The translations under genes and the position numbers were made by a program. Positions 26,380-35,813 of a stretch of DNA of 64,000 nucleotides are shown one piece after another. Under the pieces are notes generated by a model. The model was not told the DNA's origin. It searched no databases and saw nothing but the letters and a program-made list of their open reading frames with translations. The DNA is from SHYR01 sp036013055 (GTDB taxonomy: Bacteria > Chloroflexota > Dehalococcoidia > UBA2979): positions 124,001-188,000 of the forward strand of contig DASCQM010000006.1 of assembly GCA_036013055.1 (NCBI GenBank). The letters are read 5' to 3'. The number at the start of each line of letters is the position of its first letter. Positions within the stretch are counted from its first letter, which is position 1.

Positions 26380-26516
26380 GGCGAGTGAGTGTACACGGGC
26401 AGCACCTTGGCATCCCCCCGCACATCTCGCCGCCGCGTCTATGCGCCCGTGGCACTGGTGCGTATGATTGGCGAGACCGCCGGACCAAGCGCGTTCTCCC
26501 CCTGAGCGAGCACCGT

Positions 26517-28721
26517 GTGACACAGGCTGCCCCCGCCACCCAGAGCGCCACCTCTATCCCCCCATCGACCGCTCGACGACCGCGCATCTTCTACGGTTGG
26601 TGGATCGTGCTCGGCGCGATCGTGGCGCAGTTCGTAGCGGTTGGCATGCAGGGGCAGGTCTCCGGCATCTTCCTGCGGCCGATGACCGAGGACCTCGGCT
26701 GGACTCGCTCTGAGTTCACGATCGCAACCTCGCTCGGGACCGGCGTCACCGGGCTGATCGGCTTCTTCATCGGCGCGTACATCGATCGCGTGGGCGCGCG
26801 GCCGTTGATGGTCACCGGCATCACGATCGTCGGCGCAACGCTGATCGCGATCTCCCGCGTGGAAGAGCTCTGGGAGTTCATCGTGCTGCGCGGGATCGCG
26901 TTCACGGTCGGTTTCGTGCTGATCGGCAACCTGGTCGTCAACGTCACGGTCTCCAAGTGGTTCGTCGAACGTCGCGGCTGGGCGATCTCAATGGCGTCGC
27001 TCGGCGTCTCCGTCGCGGGCATTGCGATGCCGCTGGTGATGGTGCCGGTCGTCGACGCCTACGGCTGGCGCGACGGCTGGGTGATCATGGGCGTTGCCGC
27101 GTGGGTGCTGATCTACCCCGTGGCGCTGATCATGCGGCGGCAGCCGGAGGACTACGGCCTGCTCCCGGATGGCAAGGTCGAGGGCGATGTCGACGACGCG
27201 GCATCGGTCGCCGCCGCTCGACGCGACTTCGATAACTCGTACACGCGCGGTCAGGCCGTGCGCACGCTCTCGATGTGGCTGCTCGTGATCGCGTTCGGCT
27301 TCGCGGCGGTCGGACTGATTTCGATCCTCTTCCACTCGATCCCGTTCCTCACCGACGCCGGGTTCACGCGACGTGACGCGTCGTTCCTCGCTGCCTCGCA
27401 GGGAGGCGCGGCGCTAATCTCCAAGTTCGCGTGGGGCTGGGCGATGCAGCGCTTCCACCCACGGGCGCTGGCCGCGCTCTCGTTCCTGATCTCTGGCGGC
27501 GCGGCGCTGGCGATGGTGCCGATCGCGCACCTTGGCTCGCGCGACCTGATGTTCGTTGCCTTCGTCACCTGGGGCTGGGGCATCGGCGGGATGATCCCGC
27601 TCAGTGAATTCATCTGGGCGTCGTTCTTCGGACGCCGTCACCTCGGGGCGGTGCGCGGCGCGGCACTGCCGGTGACGATCCTCTTCAGCGCGGGTGGACC
27701 GCTCTTCGCGGGGGTCTACTTCGACCGCGTCGGCTCGTACGACGGCGCGTTCGTCACGTTCGCCTCGCTGTGGTTCGTCGCGACGCTGTTGATCATGTTC
27801 GCGCGGCAGCCGAAGCCGAAGGCCATGCCGCCGCCGGCCGTCGTCACGCCGGACAGCCCCGCCGCCTTCTTCGAGCCGGGCGCGGACATCGACGTGCCGC
27901 CGTCCACGCCCGAGCCCGCGGCACCTGCCGTGGCGAACGCAGCGCCAGCGCCGCCTGTGCCTCCTGCGGTGCCTACGGTTGCGTCGCCCGTGCCACCTGC
28001 TGTGCCGCCACCGACGTCGCGACCCGAACCCGCTCCCGCGATGGCGGCAGGTGCCGCCGATCAGCCCGCTGGAGATGAACCCGCCGAGGAGCCTGAGGAG
28101 ATACCCGTGACCGCACCGACGACGGGAAGCCGCACCGTGATCTGGCGTCCGCGCGACTACATGAGCGGCGAGGACGCCGCCGAGCTGGTGCCGGACTACA
28201 TGAACAAGCAGATCGATGCACCTCAAGAGGCACCCTCCGCGGACGCTGCGCCGGTCGCCTCGACGAACGGTGGGTCCAGCGCGACGGCGGCCGAGCCGCC
28301 GCCCGAGCCGCCACTCGAACTGCCGGCCGACAGCGTCATCGCCGCGCCCGCGCCTGAGCCCGAGCCGCGCCCGATGCCCGACTTCGATGAGTTCGACGGT
28401 GAAGCCGAACCGGAGCCTGTGCCTGAGCCCGAGCCGGTGCGCGAACGGGTGCGGTCGGCTGAGACCGCATCGCAGTTCCGACCGCCGCCGGGCTGGACGC
28501 CACCGCGCAAGTCGCTGCCCGGCGGTGCATCTGATGGCGGGCTGCGGCGCAGTCCCAGCCTCAATCTCGGTAGCGCCTCCCGCGCCCTGCAGAAGCGGCT
28601 CCCAGGTGCCGTCAGCTACTACCGACGGGACGGCGTCTCGTCGGCAGTGATGGCGGGCGTCGCGACCTCCGTCGCCGTGACCGCCGCCGCGTGGATGCTG
28701 AGCCGTAACGCCAAGCGCTAG
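26517..28721 (+). CDS. MCT-like MFS transporter with long Pro/Ala/Glu-rich tail and terminal membrane segment
   Basis: A 734-residue protein from GTG 26517 (the frame opens earlier, at 26385). The membrane core (about 25-420) begins IFYGWWIVLGAIVAQF and is related to the transporter at 9436, with the same R-x-PEDYGLLPDG central loop. A disordered tail of about 270 residues rich in Pro, Ala and Glu follows. It contains PRDYMSG and PDYMNK and ends with a hydrophobic segment (VMAGVATSVAVTAAAWML) before a basic C terminus. The same tail plan occurs in the transporter at 22341, which belongs to a different MFS branch. Substrate unknown, possibly an organic acid. Confidence 0.85.
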   Translation: MTQAAPATQSATSIPPSTARRPRIFYGWWIVLGAIVAQFVAVGMQGQVSGIFLRPMTEDLGWTRSEFTIATSLGTGVTGLIGFFIGAYIDRVGARPLMVTGITIVGATLIAISRVEELWEFIVLRGIAFTVGFVLIGNLVVNVTVSKWFVERRGWAISMASLGVSVAGIAMPLVMVPVVDAYGWRDGWVIMGVAAWVLIYPVALIMRRQPEDYGLLPDGKVEGDVDDAASVAAARRDFDNSYTRGQAVRTLSMWLLVIAFGFAAVGLISILFHSIPFLTDAGFTRRDASFLAASQGGAALISKFAWGWAMQRFHPRALAALSFLISGGAALAMVPIAHLGSRDLMFVAFVTWGWGIGGMIPLSEFIWASFFGRRHLGAVRGAALPVTILFSAGGPLFAGVYFDRVGSYDGAFVTFASLWFVATLLIMFARQPKPKAMPPPAVVTPDSPAAFFEPGADIDVPPSTPEPAAPAVANAAPAPPVPPAVPTVASPVPPAVPPPTSRPEPAPAMAAGAADQPAGDEPAEEPEEIPVTAPTTGSRTVIWRPRDYMSGEDAAELVPDYMNKQIDAPQEAPSADAAPVASTNGGSSATAAEPPPEPPLELPADSVIAAPAPEPEPRPMPDFDEFDGEAEPEPVPEPEPVRERVRSAETASQFRPPPGWTPPRKSLPGGASDGGLRRSPSLNLGSASRALQKRLPGAVSYYRRDGVSSAVMAGVATSVAVTAAAWMLSRNAKR

Positions 28722-28733
28722 CAGTCGGACAGG

Positions 28734-29111
28734 GTGCCCACCGACAGCAGGCAGATGCAGGGCGAGGTCAGCGAGCGCGAGGACCTGCTCGACGGTCGCG
28801 TGCGGCTCGACCTCGATGGCGACGCCGCCGGATGGGTCGTCGTGCTTTCGCTCGGCTGGCGTCGGGGCCGCGAGGGCGTGGCGCTCGACGAGGCCGAATT
28901 GACGCTCGAGGACGGCCCCCGCGAGCTGTACGGATCGCTCGAAAGCGGCACGGTCGAGGCGGATGCGGAGACGGGCGCGGCGAACATCGTGGTCACGCTT
29001 GCCGTCGACGGCTCGACGGACGACTGGGCGGCGCGGCCGGACCGCGTCAGTTGCTCGCTGGCGATCGGCGGCGAGCAATGGAGCGGCGAACTGCGACTCG
29101 GCGGCGAGTAA
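28734..29111 (+). CDS. Small acidic beta-rich protein, function unknown
   Basis: A 125-residue acidic protein starting at GTG 28734 (or ATG 28755). Alternating hydrophobic residues (GWVVVLSLGWRR, NIVVTLAVDG) suggest beta strands. There is no signal peptide and no family was recognised. It starts 12 bases after the MFS gene on the same strand, so it is probably the second gene of that transcript. Confidence 0.55.
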   Translation: MPTDSRQMQGEVSEREDLLDGRVRLDLDGDAAGWVVVLSLGWRRGREGVALDEAELTLEDGPRELYGSLESGTVEADAETGAANIVVTLAVDGSTDDWAARPDRVSCSLAIGGEQWSGELRLGGE

Positions 29112-29274
29112 CCGCTGCCGGCGCTCCCGGTGGACGTTGCGCAGCGAGAATCTTGTTCGTCGGCCCGTGGCAGGTAAGGTTGACGTGTTCGCCATCGCTG
29201 GTGGACTGGTACTGAACACATCGAAGACCCCGTGCGCTGCAATCAGGCGCGCCGGCAGAACTGAGGAGTACGAG

Positions 29275-29778
29275 ATGGCACAGAGCTGGGATTCCCCGCC
29301 GGAGATGACGATCGACGTTGAGAAGAGCTACTCGGCCATCGTCCGCACGGAGCGCGGCGACATCACGATCGGGCTGCGCCCGGACCTCGCGCCGATCACC
29401 GTCAACAACTTCGTATTTCTCGCCCGCGAGGGGTTCTACGACGGCGTCACATTCCATCGCGTGATCCCGGGCTTCGTCGCACAGGGTGGCGACCCCACCG
29501 GCACCGGTACCGGCGGCCCCGGCTACCAGTTCCAGGACGAGCTGAACGAACTGCCGTTCGATGAGGGCGTGATCGGCATGGCCAACGCCGGCCCGGGCAC
29601 TAATGGTTCGCAGTTCTATCTGATGGTCGGCGCCGCGCCGCATCTCACCGGCAACTACACCGCCTTCGGCGCGATCACCGAGGGACTCGATGTCGCGCTC
29701 TCACTGCGCGAGCGTGACCCCGCATCCGACCGCGAGCCCGGCGACATGATCAACAGCGTCGAGATCGTCGAGGGCTAG
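29275..29778 (+). CDS. Cyclophilin-type peptidyl-prolyl isomerase
   Basis: A 167-residue cytoplasmic cyclophilin. ATG 29275 follows GAGGAG at a good distance. Catalytic and binding segments are VTFHRVIPGFVAQGGDPTGTGTGG (Arg and Gln of the active site; given as two parts HRVIPGFV and QGGDPTG), GMANAGPGTNGSQFY and HLTGNYTAFG. It catalyses cis-trans isomerisation of prolyl bonds. No signal peptide is seen. It ends convergently with fabF, 53 bases away. Confidence 0.94.
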   Translation: MAQSWDSPPEMTIDVEKSYSAIVRTERGDITIGLRPDLAPITVNNFVFLAREGFYDGVTFHRVIPGFVAQGGDPTGTGTGGPGYQFQDELNELPFDEGVIGMANAGPGTNGSQFYLMVGAAPHLTGNYTAFGAITEGLDVALSLRERDPASDREPGDMINSVEIVEG

Positions 29779-29831
29779 ACGCCACCAGACGCCGCACGTC
29801 GGTCGTTCGCGGCCGGTGTCGGGGTGAGTCG

Positions 29832-31076
29832 CTAGGACTCGAAGCGCTTAAAGACGGCGCTGGCGTTCTGCCCACCGAGTCCGAATGAGTTCGACATCGC
29901 CGTGCTGATGTCCATCTTCCGTGCCTCATTCGGCACGATGTCGAGGTCGCAGTCCGGGTCTGGCGTGACGTAGTTGATCGTCGGCGGTGCCGCCCCGTGC
30001 TCGATCGAGAGCACCGTGCTGACGGCCTCGATGCCACCCGCGCCAGCCGCGAGGTGTCCGGTCATCGACTTTGTCGATGAGATCGCGATGCGCTGCGCGC
30101 CTTCGGTACCCAGTGCGAGCTTGATCGCCGCCGTCTCCGTGCGGTCGTTGAGCGGGGTGCTCGTGCCGTGTGCGTTGATGTATTCCACAGCCTCGGGCGC
30201 GGTGTCCGCATCCCGCAGCGCACGCGTGATCGCCAGCGACTGACCCTCGGCGTCCGGGGCCGCGTCGTCGGTTGCATCGAATGACCAGCCGACGCCCGCC
30301 AGCTCCGCGTATATGCGCGCGCCGCGGGCAAGCGCGTCTTCCTCGCGCTCCAGCATCAGCACGCCGGCGCCCTCGCCGAGGATGAAGCCGTCTCGGTCGC
30401 GGTCGAAGGGTCGTGACGCGTGCTCCGGGTCGCGGTTGTTCTGCGAAAGTGCGCCCAGCTTGCCCATCGAGGCGAGCGCGAGCTGAGTCACCATCGCTTC
30501 CGCGCCACCGGCCAGCAGCGCACGGGCGTGCCCGAGTCGCAGCAGGTTGAGCGCGTGTCCCAGTGCGTCGGTGCCTGACGCGCAGGCGGTATTGATCGTG
30601 GTGTTCGGGCCTCGCAGCCCCAGCTCGCGTGCAACGCGTGCGGCGGCCATGTGCTGGCCGTGGCGGGTGATCAACAGCGGGTCGACACGCTTCGCGCCGC
30701 GCTCCTTGAGCACGCCCCACGGCTCGCCCATGTTGAAAGCATCGCCGGAACTGGCCATCACCACGCCGACCTCATCGCCCCCATCGCTGTCGAGCGGGTA
30801 GCCGCTGTCGGTCATCGCCTGCATCGACGCTGCCGTCGCGAGTTGGACGAAGCGGCCACTGCGGCGCACCGAACGACGGTCGAGATACAGTTCCGGGTCG
30901 AAGTTGTCGACCTCGGCTGCGATCTGGACGGGTAGATCGTCGGAATCGGGCAGCGAGACGTGGGCGACGCCGTTGCGGCCTTCGAGCAGGCCGGCCCAGA
31001 ACGAATCGACGTCGTTGCCGATCGGTGTCACGGCACCGAGGCCGGTGACCACGATGCGAGGGATCGTGCGTTCCAT
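29832..31076 (-). CDS. fabF: Beta-ketoacyl-ACP synthase II
   Basis: A 414-residue condensing enzyme for fatty-acid elongation. The Cys-His-His triad is intact: NTACASGTD (Cys about 165), NAHGTSTPLND and KSMTGHLAAGAG. The length and the absence of modular flanks fit a stand-alone FabF rather than a polyketide synthase domain. It is not next to acpP or fabG as in many genomes; the neighbour on the same strand is an alpha/beta hydrolase gene 84 bases upstream. Confidence 0.93.
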   Translation of the reverse strand: MERTIPRIVVTGLGAVTPIGNDVDSFWAGLLEGRNGVAHVSLPDSDDLPVQIAAEVDNFDPELYLDRRSVRRSGRFVQLATAASMQAMTDSGYPLDSDGGDEVGVVMASSGDAFNMGEPWGVLKERGAKRVDPLLITRHGQHMAAARVARELGLRGPNTTINTACASGTDALGHALNLLRLGHARALLAGGAEAMVTQLALASMGKLGALSQNNRDPEHASRPFDRDRDGFILGEGAGVLMLEREEDALARGARIYAELAGVGWSFDATDDAAPDAEGQSLAITRALRDADTAPEAVEYINAHGTSTPLNDRTETAAIKLALGTEGAQRIAISSTKSMTGHLAAGAGGIEAVSTVLSIEHGAAPPTINYVTPDPDCDLDIVPNEARKMDISTAMSNSFGLGGQNASAVFKRFES

Positions 31077-31160
31077 GGCCGTAATGCTACCAGCCTTTGC
31101 CGCTACGCAAGGGGCCGACGTGACCCGGGGACGCGACCCCGGGCGGTGCGAGAGGCGAGC

Positions 31161-32036
31161 CTAGGAAGGGCCGGTGGACAGGTTCTGCAAGAACTCCCGC
31201 ACGTTGAGCGAGAGTGCGCTCGGCTGGTCGGTCGGCACGGAGTGACCGGCACCCTCGATCAGCGAGACGCGCGAGCCGATGATGCGACGCTGGATGCGTT
31301 GGATTGCCTCCGGCGTCAGCATGTCGGTCTCCGCGCCGCGCACGATCATCACCGGGCACTGCACACGGTCGACGCAGTCCCAGAGATCGTTCATCCGTCG
31401 CTGGCCGGGGTCGGGCTCCGGGGGGCGCATCCGCGAGTCGCGGAAGGCCCGGTCGAAGTTCCATGCGTAGCTGCCTTCATCGGTGACCGTGACGGAGCCA
31501 CGGATGCGACGTTCGAGCTGCTCGGTCGTGGAGTCGGGGTAGTACTGGCGGTAGAGGTCCATCACCTCGTCGTGCGTCGCGAACTCGGCTGGGCCGGTGA
31601 CGAGCCTGCGGATCGTCTCCATGCCGGTGCGCAGCACCTCGGGCGCGGTCTCAATCACAATCAGCGCCGTCACGACGTCCGGGTGCTCGGCGGCGAAGCA
31701 GATCGCGTTCGCGCCGCCCATCGCGTGACCGACGAGCGTGACGGTGCGCAGGCCGAGGCCGGAGATCACCGCCTCCAGATCGTCGACCTGGGTAGCGCGG
31801 CTGTAGTCGTTGTCCGGCGCTGAGCCGGAGGCACCGTGTCCGCGCTGGTCGAGCGCGATCACGCGGTACTCGCGTGCCAGTTCCTGGCCGACCTCGTCCC
31901 AGATCGCCTTCGTCTCGACGAAGCCGTGCAGCAGGATGATCGCGTGCTTCGTGCGCACATCGCCCCACTCCTGGTAGTGGAATTCGATGCCGTTCGCCTT
32001 GATCGTCTCTTCGCGTGGTCGGTTTGAACTCGCCAT
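31161..32036 (-). CDS. Alpha/beta hydrolase-fold protein lacking the nucleophilic serine
   Basis: A 291-residue alpha/beta hydrolase. The oxyanion region HGFVETKAIW (about 37-46), the DQRGHGASG loop, the acid in ETDMLTPEA and the His in GAGHSVPTDQP are all present. The nucleophile elbow reads VGHAMGGAN with Ala105 where GHSMGG is expected; the codon is GCG, not a one-base change from AGC. Classic esterase chemistry would not work with Ala. It may be a pseudoenzyme, a binding protein, or an enzyme with cofactor-independent chemistry. Confidence 0.85.
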   Translation of the reverse strand: MASSNRPREETIKANGIEFHYQEWGDVRTKHAIILLHGFVETKAIWDEVGQELAREYRVIALDQRGHGASGSAPDNDYSRATQVDDLEAVISGLGLRTVTLVGHAMGGANAICFAAEHPDVVTALIVIETAPEVLRTGMETIRRLVTGPAEFATHDEVMDLYRQYYPDSTTEQLERRIRGSVTVTDEGSYAWNFDRAFRDSRMRPPEPDPGQRRMNDLWDCVDRVQCPVMIVRGAETDMLTPEAIQRIQRRIIGSRVSLIEGAGHSVPTDQPSALSLNVREFLQNLSTGPS

Positions 32037-32161
32037 GTTGTCCTCAGGTCGTGCGGCAGCCGTCGGCTGTGACGGGGGGATCGCCGTCGGTGATTAGGGA
32101 AGAAAAGCTTATCACGCCTGCCGGTACGCGCCCGGGTGCGTGCGCCGGCGATGGACCGACG

Positions 32162-33139
32162 TTAGAGCGCCGGAGCTACGGCGTACGCGCGCGGCAGATC
32201 CTCGGCGAGCGGGACCCAACCGCGGCCGCCGTCGTGCGAACCCCAGATCTTGTCACCGGCGACCGCGAAGAGCGTCTCTGGGCTGTCCCAGAGACGGGCG
32301 ACCAGCGGCGCGTGCTCCCACTCGTCTTCGCTCTCGAGCATGATCCGCGTCCACGAGACGCCGCCGTTCGCCGAGCGGAAGAGCGCACCATCGAGGTCGG
32401 GCTCACGACGCGCGCAGCCCATCACCAGCGTGTCCGGCGCGCCCGGGATCACAACCACGTTTCCCGCGCGACTGCGGTCGAGGCCGGAGATCGATTGCAG
32501 CCACGTGCGACCGGAGTCGTCCGAGCGATAGAAGCCGCTGGCCGTGCTCGCGAAGAGCCGATCGGCGCGCTCCGGGTGCACCCAGAGGCCGCTGACATCG
32601 GGGCTGAGCCCGCTCGAACGCTTCTCGAAGTTCTCGAACTGCAGATTCGCGCCGGGATCGGGCGCGCACCAGACTCCGCCACCATCGACGGCGACGTAGA
32701 GCGTCTCCTCCGGCCCGTTGTCGGGGAAGCCGACGGCTGAGACCTCAGTGCCCGAGCTGCCGGCGTTCTGCTGGCCCTCGCTGGCGCGCAGCGCGCCGCG
32801 GAACGCGCCGAGCTCGTTCGCTTCCTGAGCACCGGGGTAGAGCACGAAGACCGCCGGCGGTGCGCCGCCGATGTATAGCTCGCCGCCGGGCGCGACGCGG
32901 ACCGAGCGGGCGTCACCCTCCCAGACCTGCGTCCAGTCGTCGGCGTCGCGCCAGCGGGCGATCGCCTTCCACTCATCACTGAGGTGCACCCACACGCCTT
33001 CGCCGGGCACGACCGCAGCCGCCAGTCCGTCGCGGTAGTCGACGTCGGAGATGCGGTTGCCGCCGAGGATGCGTTCCGGCTCTTCGCCGGGGATCACTTC
33101 CAGCAGGCCATCGTCAGTCGCGATCAGGATGCCGGGCAT
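32162..33139 (-). CDS. BNR/sortilin-like beta-propeller repeat protein
   Basis: A 325-residue protein with Asp-box (BNR) repeats: RSDDSGRTW, RSANGGVSW and GSHDGGRGW, preceded by repeated strand blocks (TLYVAVDGGGVW, RLFASTASGFY). The protein resembles VPS10/sialidase-like propellers, with no sialidase active-site arginine cluster evident. No signal peptide is seen, so it may be cytoplasmic. Function unknown. Confidence 0.75.
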   Translation of the reverse strand: MPGILIATDDGLLEVIPGEEPERILGGNRISDVDYRDGLAAAVVPGEGVWVHLSDEWKAIARWRDADDWTQVWEGDARSVRVAPGGELYIGGAPPAVFVLYPGAQEANELGAFRGALRASEGQQNAGSSGTEVSAVGFPDNGPEETLYVAVDGGGVWCAPDPGANLQFENFEKRSSGLSPDVSGLWVHPERADRLFASTASGFYRSDDSGRTWLQSISGLDRSRAGNVVVIPGAPDTLVMGCARREPDLDGALFRSANGGVSWTRIMLESEDEWEHAPLVARLWDSPETLFAVAGDKIWGSHDGGRGWVPLAEDLPRAYAVAPAL

Positions 33140-33185
33140 CGTCAGTGCTCCATTGCGGTCAAGGGTCCGCGCTTCGCTTCTCGCG

Positions 33186-34001
33186 TCAGTTGTCCTGGCG
33201 CTCTCGTATCGCTGTCACCAGCAGAGGCAGCACCTCGCCGGACGCTCCCCGCAGCACTTCCGTGGCGATTTCCGTCAGTGGTGTTGGCTCAGGGTTCACT
33301 TCAATTAACGGCAAGCCGCGCTGGACTGCAATCATCGGGTACTGCGCCGCCGGGTAGACGACCGCTGAGGTGCCGATCGACATGAAGGCATCGGCCTGCA
33401 TCGTCTCGTCTTCAGACCGGTGCAGCGCTGACGGCGGGATCGGCTCGCCGAACATCACCGTGTCGCCTTTGACGATGCCGTCGCAGCCCGGCTGCGTGCA
33501 GCGCGGCGGCAGCGCCGCCTCGTCGACCGGGAACTCTTCGCGCGGCCAGCGGGTCTCGCAGCCGACGCAGCGCATCCAGTGTCGGTTGCCGTGGATCTCC
33601 GTCAGCGACTGCTGCCCGGCGCGGCGGTGCAGGTCGTCGATGTTCTGCGAGATCACGTGGGCGACTGCGCCGATCTTCTCAAGCTCGGCGAGCGCGAGGT
33701 GTCCGGCGTTCGGTGCCGCGACGTCGAGCGCCGCGCCGAAGCCGCTGTCCTGCGAGCGCTGCTGCTCAAGGCGGCGCTCCCACCAGCGCTTCGGGTCGTC
33801 GCGGAATCCGTCGTACTGGTTCAGCGGCGGCTCGCCCTGCGTGGTCCATAGTCCACCCTTGCCGCGGAAGGTCGGGACACCGGACTCCTTCGACATGCCC
33901 GCGCCCGAGAGCACCACCGTGTGCGACGCCTGGTGGAGCAGGTCGGCAGACCGCTGCAGGGCCTCCATGTCGAGAGCGTCGAGGTCGCGTTCGTCAGTCA
34001 C
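33186..34001 (-). CDS. Sir2-family NAD-dependent protein deacylase
   Basis: A 271-residue sirtuin. NAD-binding GAGMSKESGVPTFRG (about 33-47), SQNIDDLHRRAG and the catalytic His in EIHGNRHW are present. A zinc site is formed by CVGC (CxxC) and CTQPGC (CxxxxC). It removes acyl groups from lysines using NAD. Residues EPIPPSALH and SIGTSAVVYPAAQYP complete the Rossmann core. The neighbouring BNR gene is 46 bases downstream on the same strand. Confidence 0.93.
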   Translation of the reverse strand: MTDERDLDALDMEALQRSADLLHQASHTVVLSGAGMSKESGVPTFRGKGGLWTTQGEPPLNQYDGFRDDPKRWWERRLEQQRSQDSGFGAALDVAAPNAGHLALAELEKIGAVAHVISQNIDDLHRRAGQQSLTEIHGNRHWMRCVGCETRWPREEFPVDEAALPPRCTQPGCDGIVKGDTVMFGEPIPPSALHRSEDETMQADAFMSIGTSAVVYPAAQYPMIAVQRGLPLIEVNPEPTPLTEIATEVLRGASGEVLPLLVTAIRERQDN

Positions 34002-34135
34002 GGCGCCATCCTACGCGCGCGTCACCGAGGCGGACAGCCTGACGAACGTGGCATCAGTGGTGATCACCGTCACCGGGCGATCGGCGAACCGTCGATACGA
34101 TCGTTTCACCACCGCGCGAAAGGGATCCCGTTTCG

Positions 34136-34432
34136 ATGACACGACGTGAGATCACCGTCTACCCGATCACCGGTCGCCAGCTCTTCTTCCGCGTGCCACA
34201 CGCCTGGTGCGAGGAGTGCGATCTAACGATTCGGCTCGTGCGCGAGGTGGCCGAGGACATCGGCGACATCGAGGTACGCGTGAAGCCGTGGTTCAACCAT
34301 CTCTTCGACGCGTTGAAGCGCGGTGGGTGGCATGCACCGGTCGTGACGATCGACGGCAAGGTGGCGTTCCAGGGCGTCATCCCGGACGAGGCGGAGCTGC
34401 GAAGCGCCCTCGGTGCGACGGTGCAGTCATGA
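34136..34432 (+). CDS. Small thioredoxin/glutaredoxin-like protein with CEEC motif
   Basis: A 98-residue thioredoxin-fold protein. The redox motif is AWCEEC (Cys about 25 and 28), followed by a helix, a beta strand IEVRVKPWF and the cis-Pro region HAPVVTIDG, with VAFQGVIPDEAELRSAL as the last helix. There is no signal peptide. Its TGA overlaps the ATG of the DUF3179 lipoprotein gene (34429-34432), so the two are translationally coupled. It may reduce or insert a partner in the same pathway. Confidence 0.75.
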   Translation: MTRREITVYPITGRQLFFRVPHAWCEECDLTIRLVREVAEDIGDIEVRVKPWFNHLFDALKRGGWHAPVVTIDGKVAFQGVIPDEAELRSALGATVQS

Positions 34433-35733
34433 GCCCGCGACGCTGGTTCGTCGGTGCCGCGCTGCTGACGTCGGCGCTTGCCGTCGCATGTGGGGGAGAC
34501 GCTGATGTCGAATCGACTTCCACTACCGCGCCGGCCGCGGCGCAGTCTGCCACGCCCGCTGGTGACAGCAGCGCATCGCAGCCATCGACGACCACACTCG
34601 CGCCGACGCGCACGGCGACCCCGGTGATCGATTACTCCGACCCGCGACGGCCGCTGACCGATCTCGAGGATCAGATCGCGCGGGCGCTGAGTAGCCGAGG
34701 CTGGGAGACTGACTTTGGTGCCCGCATCGCTCCGCTTGATGAGCTGATGAGCGGCGGGCCAGGTCGAGACGGCATTCCGCCGATTGACGAGCCGAAGTTC
34801 GTCAGCCAGGCCACGGCGGATGGCTTCCTCGACGCGAGTGAGCCCGTGATCTCGCTTGAGGTGAACGGTGAGGCCCGCGCCTACCCGATCCAGGTCCTGA
34901 TCTGGCACGAGATCGTCAATGACACCCTTGGTGGGGTGCCGGTCACCGTCACGTTCTGTCCGCTCTGCAACACCGCGATCACGTTCGACCGGCGCGTCGA
35001 TGGCGACGAGCGCACGTTCGGGGTGAGCGGGTTGCTCCGCAACAGCGACCTCGTGATGTGGGATCGCACGAATCAGTCGCTCTGGCAGCAGATCACGGGC
35101 GAGGCGATCGTCGGCACTGACATCGGCACCGTGCTGACCTTCCTGCCGTCGCAGATCGTCTCGTGGGCGGAGTTCCGCGAGGCCCACCCGGACGCCGACG
35201 TGCTCTCGCGCGAGACCGGGTTCACCCGCCGCTACGGCGAGAATCCGTACTCGGGGTACGACCGCATCGGCTGGCTGACGTACTTCCCGCTGAACGATTC
35301 AGACGGTCGACTGGACACGAAGGAGCGCGTGCTCACCGTCGAGATCGACGGCGAAGCAATCGCCTTCCCGTTCGAACTGCTGACGGAGCAGGTTGTGATG
35401 GAGGTCGAGCTCGCAGGCCAGCCCGTCGTCGCGTTCTGGCAGTCAGGTGCGCTCTCGGCGCTCGACGCGCAGTTCATCATCGGCAGCCGCAACGTCGGCT
35501 CGGCGGGCGCGTTCTCGCCTTTCATCGATGGCGAGCGCGTGAGCTTCGAGCAGCGCGACGGGCAGATCGTCGACGTGGCGACAGGCAGCGTCTGGAGCGT
35601 GCTTGGTCGGGCGACATCGGGCGAGTTGAACGGGACGGCGCTGGAGCCGGTGGTCTCCGGTAACCACTTCTGGTTCTCGTGGTCGATCTTCCGGCCAGAC
35701 ACAAAGATCATCAAAGCTCCCGCAGACGGCTAA
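34429..35733 (+). CDS. DUF3179 domain lipoprotein
   Basis: A 434-residue exported lipoprotein: signal peptide with lipobox LAVAC (Cys about 21), a Ser/Thr/Ala/Pro linker (about 25-65), then DUF3179. The family signature VTFCPLCNTAITFDR contains a CxxC pair, with the ribosome start at ATG 34429 inside the previous stop codon. The biochemical role of DUF3179 is unknown; the CPLC pair and coupling to a thioredoxin-like gene suggest thiol or metal chemistry outside the membrane, which is inference. Confidence 0.88.
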   Translation: MSPRRWFVGAALLTSALAVACGGDADVESTSTTAPAAAQSATPAGDSSASQPSTTTLAPTRTATPVIDYSDPRRPLTDLEDQIARALSSRGWETDFGARIAPLDELMSGGPGRDGIPPIDEPKFVSQATADGFLDASEPVISLEVNGEARAYPIQVLIWHEIVNDTLGGVPVTVTFCPLCNTAITFDRRVDGDERTFGVSGLLRNSDLVMWDRTNQSLWQQITGEAIVGTDIGTVLTFLPSQIVSWAEFREAHPDADVLSRETGFTRRYGENPYSGYDRIGWLTYFPLNDSDGRLDTKERVLTVEIDGEAIAFPFELLTEQVVMEVELAGQPVVAFWQSGALSALDAQFIIGSRNVGSAGAFSPFIDGERVSFEQRDGQIVDVATGSVWSVLGRATSGELNGTALEPVVSGNHFWFSWSIFRPDTKIIKAPADG

Positions 35734-35813
35734 CGCTTCCTTGATGCATGCGCGGGGTGTGCCGCCGACAATGAACGCAGGGTCAGCGGGATGCGCTGAT
35801 TCCGGAGGTCGAC

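Noticed and set aside
26463..26468. TATGAT as a -10 element for the transporter gene at 26517.
   Set aside because: No -35-like hexamer occurs at a usable distance upstream.
27414..29219. A 601-residue minus-strand frame across the tail of the MFS gene at 26517.
   Set aside because: Composition is Arg-dominated low complexity, and the plus-strand frame has a clear membrane core, so this is a shadow.
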